Below are positions 1 to 10,711 of a DNA stretch of 14,505 bases, piece after piece (the first letter of the stretch is position 1; each line of letters starts with the position of its first letter). The stretch covers positions 1-14,505 of the forward strand of contig CAKVKI010000036.1 in NCBI GenBank assembly GCA_934754975.1, written 5' to 3'. The notes beneath the pieces were generated by a model. The model searched no databases. It saw only the letters and a program-made list of their open reading frames with translations, and was not told the origin of the DNA. Source of the stretch: an uncultured Alistipes sp. (lineage in GTDB: Bacteria; Bacteroidota; Bacteroidia; Bacteroidales; Rikenellaceae). The position numbers were made by a program, and so were the translations under genes.

Positions 1-809
1 AAGCGTCGCTGCTGTTCAACATCCACGACTTCTGCGCCCGCGAACACCTCTACTCCGGCACGGTGCAGAGCGCGCTGAAACTCCTGCAGCAGAACGGCTA
101 TATGACGCTGACCGACGCGCAGGAGAACCCGGCGCGGATCATGTTCTGCGTAAGCCGCGACGACCTCTACCGCATCCGCGTCCAGCGCGATGAACTCGAC
201 CAGTTCATCCGCACGCTGCTGCGCCTTTACAACGGCGTCTTCACCGAGTTCCGCCAGATCGACGAGGGCGAGATCGCCACCTGGAGCGGCTACACCGTCG
301 AACGGGTCCGGGAACTGCTCAAGCGGCTCTGGCAGCTGCGCGTAATCCGCTATGTCCCTTCCAACCGCTCGCCGATCCTCTTCATGAACGAGCAGCGGCT
401 GCCCCGCGCCGATCTCTACATCTCCCCCGACACCTACAAACGGCGCCAGGAGCTGATGCGCGAACGCTTCGAACACATGCTCGACTACGCCGCCAACGAA
501 ACCCGCTGCCGAAGCGCCGTGCTGGAAACCTACTTCGGCGAAGGCGATCCCGCGCCGTGCGGCGTCTGCGACATCTGCCTGGCCCGCAAACGCGCCGAAA
601 AACAAAAATCCGGAGACGACGCCTCCGGCAAAGCGGCGGACAGCCTGCGCGGAGAGGTGCTGAAACGGCTGGCCGAAGGTCCTGCCGACCCGCATGAACT
701 GGCGGCCGGATTTCCGGGCGACGTGCAGCGTATCGGCGAAACGCTCCGCCGACTGCTCGAAGAGGGTCTGCTCGACACCGGTAAAGACGGGAAAATCAGG
801 CTGAAATAA
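1..809 (+). CDS. recQ: RecQ-family ATP-dependent DNA helicase, C-terminal part (5' end outside window)
   Basis: This is the last 268 codons of a RecQ-type 3'-5' DNA helicase, in frame from base 3; the two helicase (RecA-like) domains lie upstream of the window. RecQ enzymes unwind forked and recombination intermediates in the cytoplasm. The visible part starts with a winged-helix-like stretch (around FNIHDFCARE, then ALKLLQQNGYM). It continues through a helical region to a zinc-binding cluster of the RecQ type: CRS...YFGE followed by CGVCDIC, with cysteines at residues 169, 186, 189 and 192 of the visible fragment. After a Lys-rich linker, the last ~55 residues (LRGEVLKRLAEG onward) resemble a small winged helix rather than a classic HRDC domain. 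In E. coli RecQ the zinc cluster precedes the winged helix; here ~165 residues come before it, an arrangement I recall from Bacteroidetes RecQ proteins. The stop is TAA at 807-809. No terminator is visible after it. Confidence 0.88.
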   Translation, partial: ASLLFNIHDFCAREHLYSGTVQSALKLLQQNGYMTLTDAQENPARIMFCVSRDDLYRIRVQRDELDQFIRTLLRLYNGVFTEFRQIDEGEIATWSGYTVERVRELLKRLWQLRVIRYVPSNRSPILFMNEQRLPRADLYISPDTYKRRQELMRERFEHMLDYAANETRCRSAVLETYFGEGDPAPCGVCDICLARKRAEKQKSGDDASGKAADSLRGEVLKRLAEGPADPHELAAGFPGDVQRIGETLRRLLEEGLLDTGKDGKIRLK

Positions 810-874
810 CCCGGTCCCCACCCGACTGTTTACAAAAAGGTCTGCGAATGTGTCGTTTTCCGGAAATAATTCCG

Positions 875-882
875 TAATTTTG
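875..882 (+). promoter_or_regulatory. Bacteroidetes-type -7 element for the exonuclease operon
   Basis: TAATTTTG matches the Bacteroidetes primary sigma factor -7 consensus TAnnTTTG. The expected start of transcription is about 7 nt downstream (near 889), giving a leader of only ~10 nt before the ATG at 900. No good -33 TTTG is seen at the usual distance. Two inverted repeats flank the element: CGGAA-N4-TTCCG at 861-874 and the perfect palindrome GGAACGTTCC at 885-894. Confidence 0.55.
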
Positions 883-899
883 TAGGAACGTTCCATTGC

Positions 900-1508
900 A
901 TGACTACGACAAATAATTTTACCGATAAAATAAGCAACGAGGAGACTGCCGCGCTTCCCGCCATCGAGTTCAAGGGCGAAATCCGCATCATCGAACATGA
1001 GCGCGACATCGTGCCGGCCTGCAAATTCCTGATGAAACAGGCCCTCCTCGGCTTCGACACCGAAACACGCCCCTCGTTCCGCCCGGGCGTAACCTACCGG
1101 GTATCGCTGCTCCAGCTCTCGACCCCGCAGCTCTGCTTCCTGTTCCGGCTGAACAAAATTCCGCTGGCCAAACCGATCCTGCAGGTACTCGAAGCCAAAT
1201 CCATCCTCAAAATCGGCGCCGACGTCGCGGGCGACCTGCGCTCGCTGCGTCAGATCCGCCACTTCCGCGACGGCGGATTCGTAGACCTGCAGTCCATCGC
1301 CCCCGAATGGGGCATCGAGGACAAGAGCCTGCGCAAACTGTCGGCCATCGTCCTGAACCAGCGCGTCTCGAAAGCCCAGCGGCTGAGCAACTGGGAGGCA
1401 GCGACGCTCACTGACAAACAGAAAATGTACGCCGCGACCGACGCATGGGTCTGCACGGCGATTTACGAACGACTGCTGCACACACCCAAAATAAAACGTC
1501 CCGAATGA
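900..1508 (+). CDS. DEDDy-type 3'-5' exonuclease (WRN/RNase D-like domain protein)
   Basis: A 202-residue single-domain exonuclease of the DnaQ-like (RNase H fold) superfamily, which removes nucleotides from 3' ends of DNA or RNA using two metal ions. All motifs are present. Exo I is GFDTET (Asp53, Glu55), Exo II is KIGADVAGDLRSL (Asp112), and Exo III is YAATDAW (Tyr177, Asp181), the YxxxD form that defines the DEDDy subgroup including RNase D and the Werner exonuclease. The pattern GFDTE...RVSLLQLST resembles the WRN-type domain more than full RNase D, which carries extra HRDC domains; none are present here. The ATG at 900 lies ~10 nt after the predicted transcription start. The stop overlaps the next gene's start (ATGA, 1505-1508), so translation is probably coupled. 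The true substrate, DNA or RNA, cannot be told from sequence; the RecQ gene upstream suggests DNA and the rRNA methyltransferase downstream suggests RNA. Confidence 0.9.
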   Translation: MTTTNNFTDKISNEETAALPAIEFKGEIRIIEHERDIVPACKFLMKQALLGFDTETRPSFRPGVTYRVSLLQLSTPQLCFLFRLNKIPLAKPILQVLEAKSILKIGADVAGDLRSLRQIRHFRDGGFVDLQSIAPEWGIEDKSLRKLSAIVLNQRVSKAQRLSNWEAATLTDKQKMYAATDAWVCTAIYERLLHTPKIKRPE

Positions 1509-2704
1509 CACCTCAAATTTACCTGCGCAAAGGAAAGGAAGAGTCGCTTATGCGCCGCCACCCGTGGATTTTCTCGGGAGCCATCGACTACATCAAGGCC
1601 GAAGACGAATCGGAAATCGCCGAAGGCGCTCTGGTCGAAGTTTACACCCGTTCGGGCGAATTCATCGCGCAGGGGCACTACCAGATCGGTTCGATCGCCG
1701 TGCGCGTGCTGTCGTTCTGCCGGGAGCCGATCGACCAGGAGTGGTGGAACCGCCGCATCGCCGTGGCGCACGACGTGCGCCGCACGCTGGGACTTACGGA
1801 CGATCCCGACACGAACTGCTACCGGCTGGTACACGGCGAAGGCGACGCCCTGCCGGGACTCGTCGTGGACATCTACGGCACAGCGGCCGTGGTCCAGTGC
1901 CACTCGGTCGGCATGTACCATGCCCGCATGGAGATCTCCAAGGCGATTCTGGCGACTTACGGCGACCGTATCACGGCTATCTACGACAAAAGTTCGCAGA
2001 CGGTGCCGTTCAACGCCCGTCTGGGCGCCGTGGACGGTTATCTGTGGGGCAGTTCCGACCACGAATCGCACATCGTGACGGAAAACGGCGAGAAGTTCCT
2101 CGTGAACTGGGAGAAAGGCCAGAAGACGGGCTTTTTCCTCGACCAGCGCGAAAACCGCGAATTGGTAAAACGCTATTCGAAAGGCCGCACGGTACTCAAC
2201 ACATTCTGCTACACGGGCGGATTCTCGGTTTACGCCATGGCGGGCGGCGCCCGAAAGGTCTGCTCGGTGGACTCGTCCGAACGCGCCGTGGTGCTTGCCA
2301 CCGAAAACATGGTGCTCAACTTCGGCAAGGAGGCCGACTTCTGCGAGATTGCGGCCGACGCCGTGGATTACCTCAAGGACATCGGCGACAAATACGACCT
2401 TATCATCCTCGATCCCCCGGCCTTCGCCAAACACCACAAGGTGCTGGGCAACGCCCTGCAGGGTTACAAACGGCTCAACGCCCGCGCCATTTCGCAGATC
2501 AGGCCCGGCGGCATCCTCTTCACGTTCTCCTGCTCGCAGGCCGTCTCGAAGGAGCTGTTCCGCACGACGGTCTTTTCGGCGGCGGCCATCGCGGGCCGCA
2601 ACGTGCGCATCCTGCACCAGATGACGCAGCCCGCCGACCATCCGATCAGCATCTATCACCCCGAAGGCGAATACCTCAAGGGACTGGTGCTTTACGTCGA
2701 ATAA
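1505..2704 (+). CDS. rlmI: RlmI-type 23S rRNA (cytosine-C5) methyltransferase
   Basis: A 399-residue SAM-dependent RNA methyltransferase, close to the ~396 residues of E. coli RlmI, which makes m5C1962 in 23S rRNA. An N-terminal PUA domain (about 1-75, with LRKGKE and RRHPWIFSGAI) precedes a central domain and the class I Rossmann methyltransferase domain. Visible motifs are GQKTGFFLDQRENR (205-218), motif I LNTFCYTGGFSVYA (231-244), the acidic end of the next strand SVD (254-256), motif IV ILDPPAFAKH (301-310) and motif VI FSCSQ with likely catalytic Cys343. The ATG at 1505 is chosen because it starts directly before the PUA domain, overlaps the upstream stop by 4 nt, and gives the family length; an in-frame ATG at 1445 would add 20 unrelated residues encoded inside the exonuclease gene. 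The family is certain; the exact target base is inferred from E. coli. Confidence 0.92.
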   Translation: MTPQIYLRKGKEESLMRRHPWIFSGAIDYIKAEDESEIAEGALVEVYTRSGEFIAQGHYQIGSIAVRVLSFCREPIDQEWWNRRIAVAHDVRRTLGLTDDPDTNCYRLVHGEGDALPGLVVDIYGTAAVVQCHSVGMYHARMEISKAILATYGDRITAIYDKSSQTVPFNARLGAVDGYLWGSSDHESHIVTENGEKFLVNWEKGQKTGFFLDQRENRELVKRYSKGRTVLNTFCYTGGFSVYAMAGGARKVCSVDSSERAVVLATENMVLNFGKEADFCEIAADAVDYLKDIGDKYDLIILDPPAFAKHHKVLGNALQGYKRLNARAISQIRPGGILFTFSCSQAVSKELFRTTVFSAAAIAGRNVRILHQMTQPADHPISIYHPEGEYLKGLVLYVE

Positions 2705-2705
2705 G

Positions 2706-3083
2706 ATGTCGGAAATCGGAAAAAATCCGGAATACGCCGCCTGCCCCATCCGCAATATCGTGGACCGCTTCGGCGACAAGTGGTCCCTGCTGGTACTCTA
2801 TAACCTGCACACGAGCGGACGACTGCGTTTTTCGGAGATACACCGCCAGATGACCGACATTTCGCAGAAAATGCTCACCTCGACCCTGCGCCGGCTGGAG
2901 CAGGACGGTCTGCTCTCACGGACGGTCTATCCCGAAGTCCCGCCGCGCGTCGAATACGCCCTCACGCCCCGCGGCGAATCGCTCATGCCCCACCTCGTCT
3001 CGCTCATCGGCTGGGCTTTGGAAAATTTCGACGCGATCGTCTGCGACCGCAACTCCCCGCAGACGGCCGGGAGGGAGATATAA
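2706..3083 (+). CDS. HxlR-family winged-helix transcriptional regulator
   Basis: A 125-residue DNA-binding protein of the HxlR branch of the MarR-like winged-helix regulators, which usually act as dimers controlling redox, electrophile or antibiotic responses. The family signature is clear: CPIRNIVDRFGDKWSLLVLYNL near the N-terminus (Cys13), RFSEIHRQMTDISQKMLTSTLRRLEQDGLLSR (helix-turn-helix and wing entry), and VEYALTPRGESLMPHL. Cys13 occupies the position of the redox-active cysteine described in HypR-type members, and a second cysteine lies near the C-terminus (IVCDRN), so thiol sensing is possible but not shown. The ATG follows the methyltransferase stop by 1 nt, placing the gene at the end of the operon. 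HxlR regulators are more often divergent from their target, and no such target is beside it here. Confidence 0.9.
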   Translation: MSEIGKNPEYAACPIRNIVDRFGDKWSLLVLYNLHTSGRLRFSEIHRQMTDISQKMLTSTLRRLEQDGLLSRTVYPEVPPRVEYALTPRGESLMPHLVSLIGWALENFDAIVCDRNSPQTAGREI

Positions 3084-3186
3084 TCCTCAAAGCCGCCCCA
3101 GCAGGCAGCCCGATACGTCTTTTGCGGCAAAAGCCTGCCGTCCGTATCCCAGCCGCGGAGCGCCGATCATTTCCGCTCCGGAAGGG

Positions 3187-3301
3187 TCCTGACTACAATT
3201 CCAAAATGATCCCGACACAAATCCGGAATCCTCCTGACACTATTCCGGGATCGTCCTGAACAACTCCGGAATACAACTTCCGACACGATTTCCCGGCCAA
3301 A
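3187..3301. repeat. Degenerate tandem repeat, ~22-24 nt units
   Basis: Successive units begin at about 3187, 3210, 3232, 3254 and 3278, each reading roughly TCC(T/C)GACAC-AATTCCGG-AAT. The spacing is 23, 22, 22 and 24 nt. Weaker copies with CCGACAA...TCCCGG start near 3335 and 3362. The period is not a multiple of 3 and all frames are broken, so it is not a coding repeat. The CCGG core with flanking AT gives each unit a near-palindrome (ATTCCGGAAT). There are no conserved repeats plus unique spacers, so it is not a CRISPR array. Confidence 0.55.
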
Positions 3302-3419
3302 CAGCCCGGTAAAATAGTCCGGTCATATACCCCCCCCGACAACATTTCCCGGCATAACCGCCTCCGACAACTGTCTCACACGGAGATCGCCGCCGCCCGA
3401 AAACCGCACGTCTCCAAAC

Positions 3420-3446
3420 AACAAAAAAGTCCCTTCCGGGACTTTT
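3420..3446 (-). terminator. Intrinsic terminator of the secreted propeller gene
   Basis: A perfect 9-bp stem, AAAAGTCCC (3425-3433) with GGGACTTTT (3438-3446), and a TTCC loop. Read on the minus strand it starts 1 nt after the TAG stop at 3448-3450 and continues into TTTTTTGTTGTTT, a typical T-rich tail. On the plus strand the stem is followed by CCTATTTTA, so weaker bidirectional activity is possible. Confidence 0.85.
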
Positions 3447-3447
3447 C

Positions 3448-4305
3448 CTATTTTACCTTCTCGTAAATATAAACTTCGTGCAGCTCCCTGTCGTAGCCCG
3501 GATAAAAACCTTTGACCATCCCCAGCTCGATCCGCGAACCGCGGTTGGCCAGCACCAGCAGTTCGTCTGTTTGGGGATCTATCGTCAGGCCCTCGATCTC
3601 GCCCGCACGCAGGAAATCGTCCATCGGGCGGAACGGCAGCGCCGTCACATAACTCTTCCCGTCGCGCATATCGGCAATATAGATGGTATCCGGTTCATCG
3701 AGATCCGCATCGCCGTCGTCTGCCGAGATCAGCATCCGTCCGTCCACCATGAAAATCCCCTGCTGCCACTGCGGAACGGGACGCAGATGCACCTTGCGGG
3801 CATATTTCCCCGTTTTCAGGTCATAGCCGTACAGATAGCGGCCGTCCACCCAGTCCGACATCCAGACCATATCGTTGTCGCGGTCTACGGCTAATCCGCT
3901 CACCTCGACCTGCCCCGACTCGGGGTCCCAGTCGATCGAACGTTTCCATTTCAGGTCGCCCGCATCGTAAACGGCGACCTGAATATTCTCGCCCTTGCCG
4001 TCCTCGAAAGTTTCGATCCCGGCATACAGCTCGCCGTTCCACACGTCGATGTCGCCCAGGTGATTGGCTTCGAGCGGCAGCCCTTCGAACGGATGTTCGT
4101 TTTTGGCGATCAGCCGCCCCTGCTTGTCATACTTGTAGAGCGCCGTGCTGCCCGAGACGTAATAATAGTTCGAGTCGGCGGCGATCCCCTGCCGCCCCTC
4201 GACCGGGACGACCCGCTTGAGCCGATACTCTTCACCGAGGCTCTGTGCCCGGAGCGCCGTGCCTCCCGCCGTCAGCGCCAGCACCAAAAAGATTCGTTTC
4301 ATCAT
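3448..4305 (-). CDS. Secreted beta-propeller-like protein of unknown function
   Basis: A 285-residue exported protein. The N-terminus MMKRIFLVLALTAGG is a signal peptide with a probable cleavage site after Ala20 (TALRA|QS); there is no lipobox cysteine. The mature part shows recurring segments of ~40 residues that end in paired beta strands typical of propeller blades: IAADSNYYYVSG...LYKYDKQGR (41-64), LGDIDVWNGELYAGIE (83-98), VSGLAVDRDNDMVWMSD (135-151) with YGYDLKTGKY, QGIFMVDGRMLISADDGD (182-199), and EIEGLTIDPQTDELLVLANRG (236-256). This resembles the loose YncE/SMP-30/SdiA-regulated-like propellers. I do not see a diagnostic catalytic set and assign no reaction. Start: two ATGs in tandem at 4303 and 4300. 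A weak TGTTTTTG (4337-4344, minus) could be the -7 element, one mismatch from consensus. It is probably its own transcription unit, 221 nt downstream of yidC. Confidence 0.75.
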   Translation of the reverse strand: MMKRIFLVLALTAGGTALRAQSLGEEYRLKRVVPVEGRQGIAADSNYYYVSGSTALYKYDKQGRLIAKNEHPFEGLPLEANHLGDIDVWNGELYAGIETFEDGKGENIQVAVYDAGDLKWKRSIDWDPESGQVEVSGLAVDRDNDMVWMSDWVDGRYLYGYDLKTGKYARKVHLRPVPQWQQGIFMVDGRMLISADDGDADLDEPDTIYIADMRDGKSYVTALPFRPMDDFLRAGEIEGLTIDPQTDELLVLANRGSRIELGMVKGFYPGYDRELHEVYIYEKVK

Positions 4306-4526
4306 AGTCGTACGATTTTACACATCCGGCACAGAGCAAAAACAAGGCCGGAGCCGAAAACCCGATTCACAGGTTTCCTCTCCGACCTATTCCGAGCGGT
4401 CCTGCCGCAGCCCGGCCACTCTTGTATCACACCCGGAAAAACCTCCGGCCGTCCCGCATCCGCCCTCACCCCGGCGACAGCGAACCATCGCCCGAAAGCG
4501 GCCTGCAGGAAAAGCCCGCCCGGGAA

Positions 4527-6485
4527 TTATTTGCGTTTGGCCCGCTGCTGGGCCTCCTGCTGGCGCATCAGCTCTTCGTAGCGCTGCTGGAATTTCGACT
4601 TCTTGCCTTTCGACTTCTTCGCGGCATTGGCCTGCATCACGGCATGAATCTTCTCGTCATCCACAATGCGGCGGATAACGAGCGTCTGACCGATCGTGAA
4701 GAGGTTCGAAAGCAGGTAATAGTAACACAAACCGCTCGAATAGCTGTTGAACCACAACAGCATCATGATCGGCATCATGTAAACCATCATAAACTTCATG
4801 CCGGCCATCTGGGGCTGCGACGAAGCGGTCTGCTGGTAGTTGAAATAGGAGTAGCCGAACAGCGACACGGCCATCAGCAGCGCAAACAGGCTGACATGGT
4901 CGCCGTAGAACGGAATCGAGAACGGCAGGTTTGCAATGCTGTCGTACGACGAAAGGTCGTCGGCCCACAGGAAAGGCTGCTCACGCAACTCGATCGACGC
5001 CGGGAAGAAGCGGAACATGGCGATCAGGATCGGCATCTGAATCAACATCGGAATACAGCCGCCCATCGGATTTATGCCGGTCTTTTTATAAAGTTCCATC
5101 GTCGCCTGCTGCTTTTTCGCAGCATCCTCCTTTCGGGGGAACTTCTTGTTCAATTCGTCCATCTGGGGCTTCAGCAGGCGCATCTTGGCCATCGACACGT
5201 AACTCTTGTAGGTGAGGGGCGAGATGACGAGCTTCACGATGAGTACCAGGATCAGGATGATGATACCGAAACTTGCGATATAATTGCGCAGGAAGTCGAA
5301 AATCGGAATCACGCACCAGCGGTTCACCCAGCCGAAGATACCCCATCCCAGCGGGATCAGGCGCTCCATATGAAGGTCCGCGCCGTTGTTGTCGGTGACT
5401 TTCTTCAGGATCGCATATTTGTTGGGACCGAAGTAGAACGCGAAATCATACCCGTCGACCTGCGCCGAATAGGGCACGGTCATCTGCACGGAGAAACTCT
5501 TGAGCAGTTCCGAGCCGGGAGCCGCCGTATCGAAAGCCATGTTGGCGCTGGAAACGTTCTGCGGCGCGATGAACACCGACGAGAAGAACTGCTGCTTGAA
5601 AGCCACCCAGTTCACCGCCGTCGGGACGTTCTTCGACTTGGCGCCGTCGCTCATGCCCAGTTCCTCGATCGAACTCTCGCCCGGGAAGCGGTACGACAGC
5701 GTCGTATACATATTCTCGTTCTGGAAACCCTTTTCGTTCTGGTACGAGATATTCGACCAGTCGATGCCGATCGAAGTCTGGTTGGCCATCTGCGGAGCCA
5801 TGTTCACCAGCCGGACATTGAAGTCCACGAGGTAGTCGCGCTCGGGAGCCTGCTTATTATATATAAGGTACTCGTATTCGAGCCATGCGTTCTCCGCCAC
5901 GGGCAGTCGCATCGTCACCTGCCGGGCGTCGCCGACCGTCTTCACGGGTTCGGCGCGGAACACATAATCCATCGTATTGATCTTGACGTTGTTCAGGCCG
6001 TTTTTCACATAGAACGAAAGGTCGAACTTCGCGCTCGTGGGGTCCATCAGCTCGATCAGTTTGTCGCGCTGGCCGCGGGGAGCGTACTTGGTGTAATCCT
6101 TGAGCGTCACGCCCGTGATCTGTCCACCGCGCGTCGAAAAACGCACCGTCATCACCTCGTTCTCGACCGTAATCTCCTCCGGTTCGGCCTCCTGCGCCGC
6201 GGTCAGGTACTCGCCCACCGCTGCGACCTGACGCTGGCGCACGGCTTCCGCCAGATCGGCCGAAGCCTCGGGCGCCGTCACTTCACCGGGCGTCGCAGCC
6301 CCGTTGCCCGCCATGCTGTCCGCCGCGGGGACCGCGGGACGCGAAGCGGCGGCTACCGAATCCTGATAGGCCTGCCACTCGGCCATTTCCTGCTGATATT
6401 TCTCCTGCTGTTTGGTATTGACATACGCGAATCCCAGAAAAAGGACCGCCACGACGACAATACCCAAAATTGTTTTTTTATCCAT
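4527..6485 (-). CDS. yidC: Membrane protein insertase YidC
   Basis: A 652-residue YidC/Oxa1/Alb3 insertase of the inner membrane, which helps fold and insert membrane proteins alone or with SecYEG. Segments in order: N-terminal membrane anchor (about 6-23, ILGIVVVAVLFLGFAYV), Ala/Glu-rich linker (35-100), the large periplasmic beta domain typical of Gram-negative YidC (about 105-370), then the core with five membrane segments (about 383-610). It also carries the conserved cytoplasmic loop (SMAKMRLLKPQMDELNKKF) and NPMGGCIPMLIQMPILIAMF. The groove charge that is Arg366 in E. coli aligns with Lys418 here (IVKLVISP). The C-terminal tail is strongly basic (KKSKGKKSKF...QRAKRK), as in insertases thought to touch the ribosome. 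It lies 35 nt after pyrG and has no recognisable promoter of its own, so it is likely the last gene of the DUF349-pyrG-yidC operon. No clear terminator follows. Confidence 0.96.
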   Translation of the reverse strand: MDKKTILGIVVVAVLFLGFAYVNTKQQEKYQQEMAEWQAYQDSVAAASRPAVPAADSMAGNGAATPGEVTAPEASADLAEAVRQRQVAAVGEYLTAAQEAEPEEITVENEVMTVRFSTRGGQITGVTLKDYTKYAPRGQRDKLIELMDPTSAKFDLSFYVKNGLNNVKINTMDYVFRAEPVKTVGDARQVTMRLPVAENAWLEYEYLIYNKQAPERDYLVDFNVRLVNMAPQMANQTSIGIDWSNISYQNEKGFQNENMYTTLSYRFPGESSIEELGMSDGAKSKNVPTAVNWVAFKQQFFSSVFIAPQNVSSANMAFDTAAPGSELLKSFSVQMTVPYSAQVDGYDFAFYFGPNKYAILKKVTDNNGADLHMERLIPLGWGIFGWVNRWCVIPIFDFLRNYIASFGIIILILVLIVKLVISPLTYKSYVSMAKMRLLKPQMDELNKKFPRKEDAAKKQQATMELYKKTGINPMGGCIPMLIQMPILIAMFRFFPASIELREQPFLWADDLSSYDSIANLPFSIPFYGDHVSLFALLMAVSLFGYSYFNYQQTASSQPQMAGMKFMMVYMMPIMMLLWFNSYSSGLCYYYLLSNLFTIGQTLVIRRIVDDEKIHAVMQANAAKKSKGKKSKFQQRYEELMRQQEAQQRAKRK

Positions 6486-6520
6486 CTAAACGTGTTTGCT
6501 TCTCAACTCTGTTGCGGTTA

Positions 6521-10548
<4,028 letters not shown>

Positions 10549-10597
10549 CTCAATACACGTTTTTGATTTCCATATATACGGAAGTATATAAATCTCG

Positions 10598-10628
10598 CAA
10601 ATATAACCATTTTTCCCGTGCCGCCGAA
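10598..10628 (-). promoter_or_regulatory. Promoter of the DUF349-pyrG-yidC operon
   Basis: Read on the minus strand, TATATTTG (10598-10605) is a perfect match to the Bacteroidetes -7 element TAnnTTTG, and TTCG (10625-10628) lies 19 nt upstream as a one-mismatch -33 TTTG. Transcription would begin near 10590, giving a leader of ~40 nt with AT-rich sequence before the ATG at 10548. Confidence 0.7.
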
Positions 10629-10648
10629 CGATTTCGCCGGAAATTTGC

Positions 10649-10656
10649 TAACTTCG
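10649..10656 (+). promoter_or_regulatory. Possible -7 element for the response regulator-proBA unit
   Basis: TAACTTCG differs from TAnnTTTG at one base. It would start transcription near 10663, directly before the hairpin at 10669-10702. No convincing -33 element accompanies it. It lies back to back with the minus-strand promoter at 10598-10628. Confidence 0.4.
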
Positions 10657-10668
10657 CACAAGATATGC

Positions 10669-10702
10669 GCGGCGCACGGCCACCCGGCCGCCGGTGCGCC
10701 GC
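10669..10702 (+). promoter_or_regulatory. Strong GC-rich stem-loop in the response regulator leader
   Basis: GCGGCGCAC (10669-10677) pairs perfectly with GTGCGCCGC (10694-10702): 9 bp, 8 of them G-C. The 16-nt loop contains its own GGCC/GGCC pairing (10678-10681 with 10686-10689). It ends 9 nt before the ATG at 10712. There is no T run after it, so it is not a classic terminator. It could affect translation initiation or mRNA stability. Confidence 0.6.
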
Positions 10703-10711
10703 CGAAAACCC

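Larger units (their letters stand above)
3084..3447. other. Non-coding intergenic region between convergent genes
   Basis: A 364-nt region between the hxlR-type gene (+) and the propeller gene (-) with no credible gene on either strand. It holds two small hairpins (CTTTTG/CAAAAG at 3119-3133, and CGGAGCG/CGCTCCG at 3156-3180), degenerate repeats (3187-3277, with weaker copies to about 3384), and an intrinsic terminator at its right end. Neither hairpin has a T run after it, so a terminator for the plus-strand operon is not evident within the first 300 nt. Confidence 0.7.

Noticed and set aside
1445..1504. Upstream in-frame ATG for the methyltransferase
   Set aside because: It would add 20 residues encoded inside the exonuclease gene; the ATGA overlap at 1505 gives the correct family N-terminus.
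1463..2779. 438-codon open frame on the minus strand opposite rlmI
   Set aside because: It lies fully antisense to a gene with complete family motifs, has an Arg/Val/Ala/His-rich composition without domains, and is explained by GC-biased third positions keeping antisense frames open.
3187..3384. CRISPR array
   Set aside because: The units are degenerate, almost contiguous, and lack a constant repeat with unique spacers of uniform length; no cas genes are present.
4306..4526. Small gene or terminator between yidC and the propeller gene
   Set aside because: Only short stems (for example CCGGA/TCCGG at 4433-4448) without a T run, and no frame with coding character beyond shadows.
10694..10711. 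Upstream in-frame GTG for the response regulator
   Set aside because: It lies in the 3' arm of a 9-bp GC-rich stem and adds residues not seen before the receiver domain in this family.
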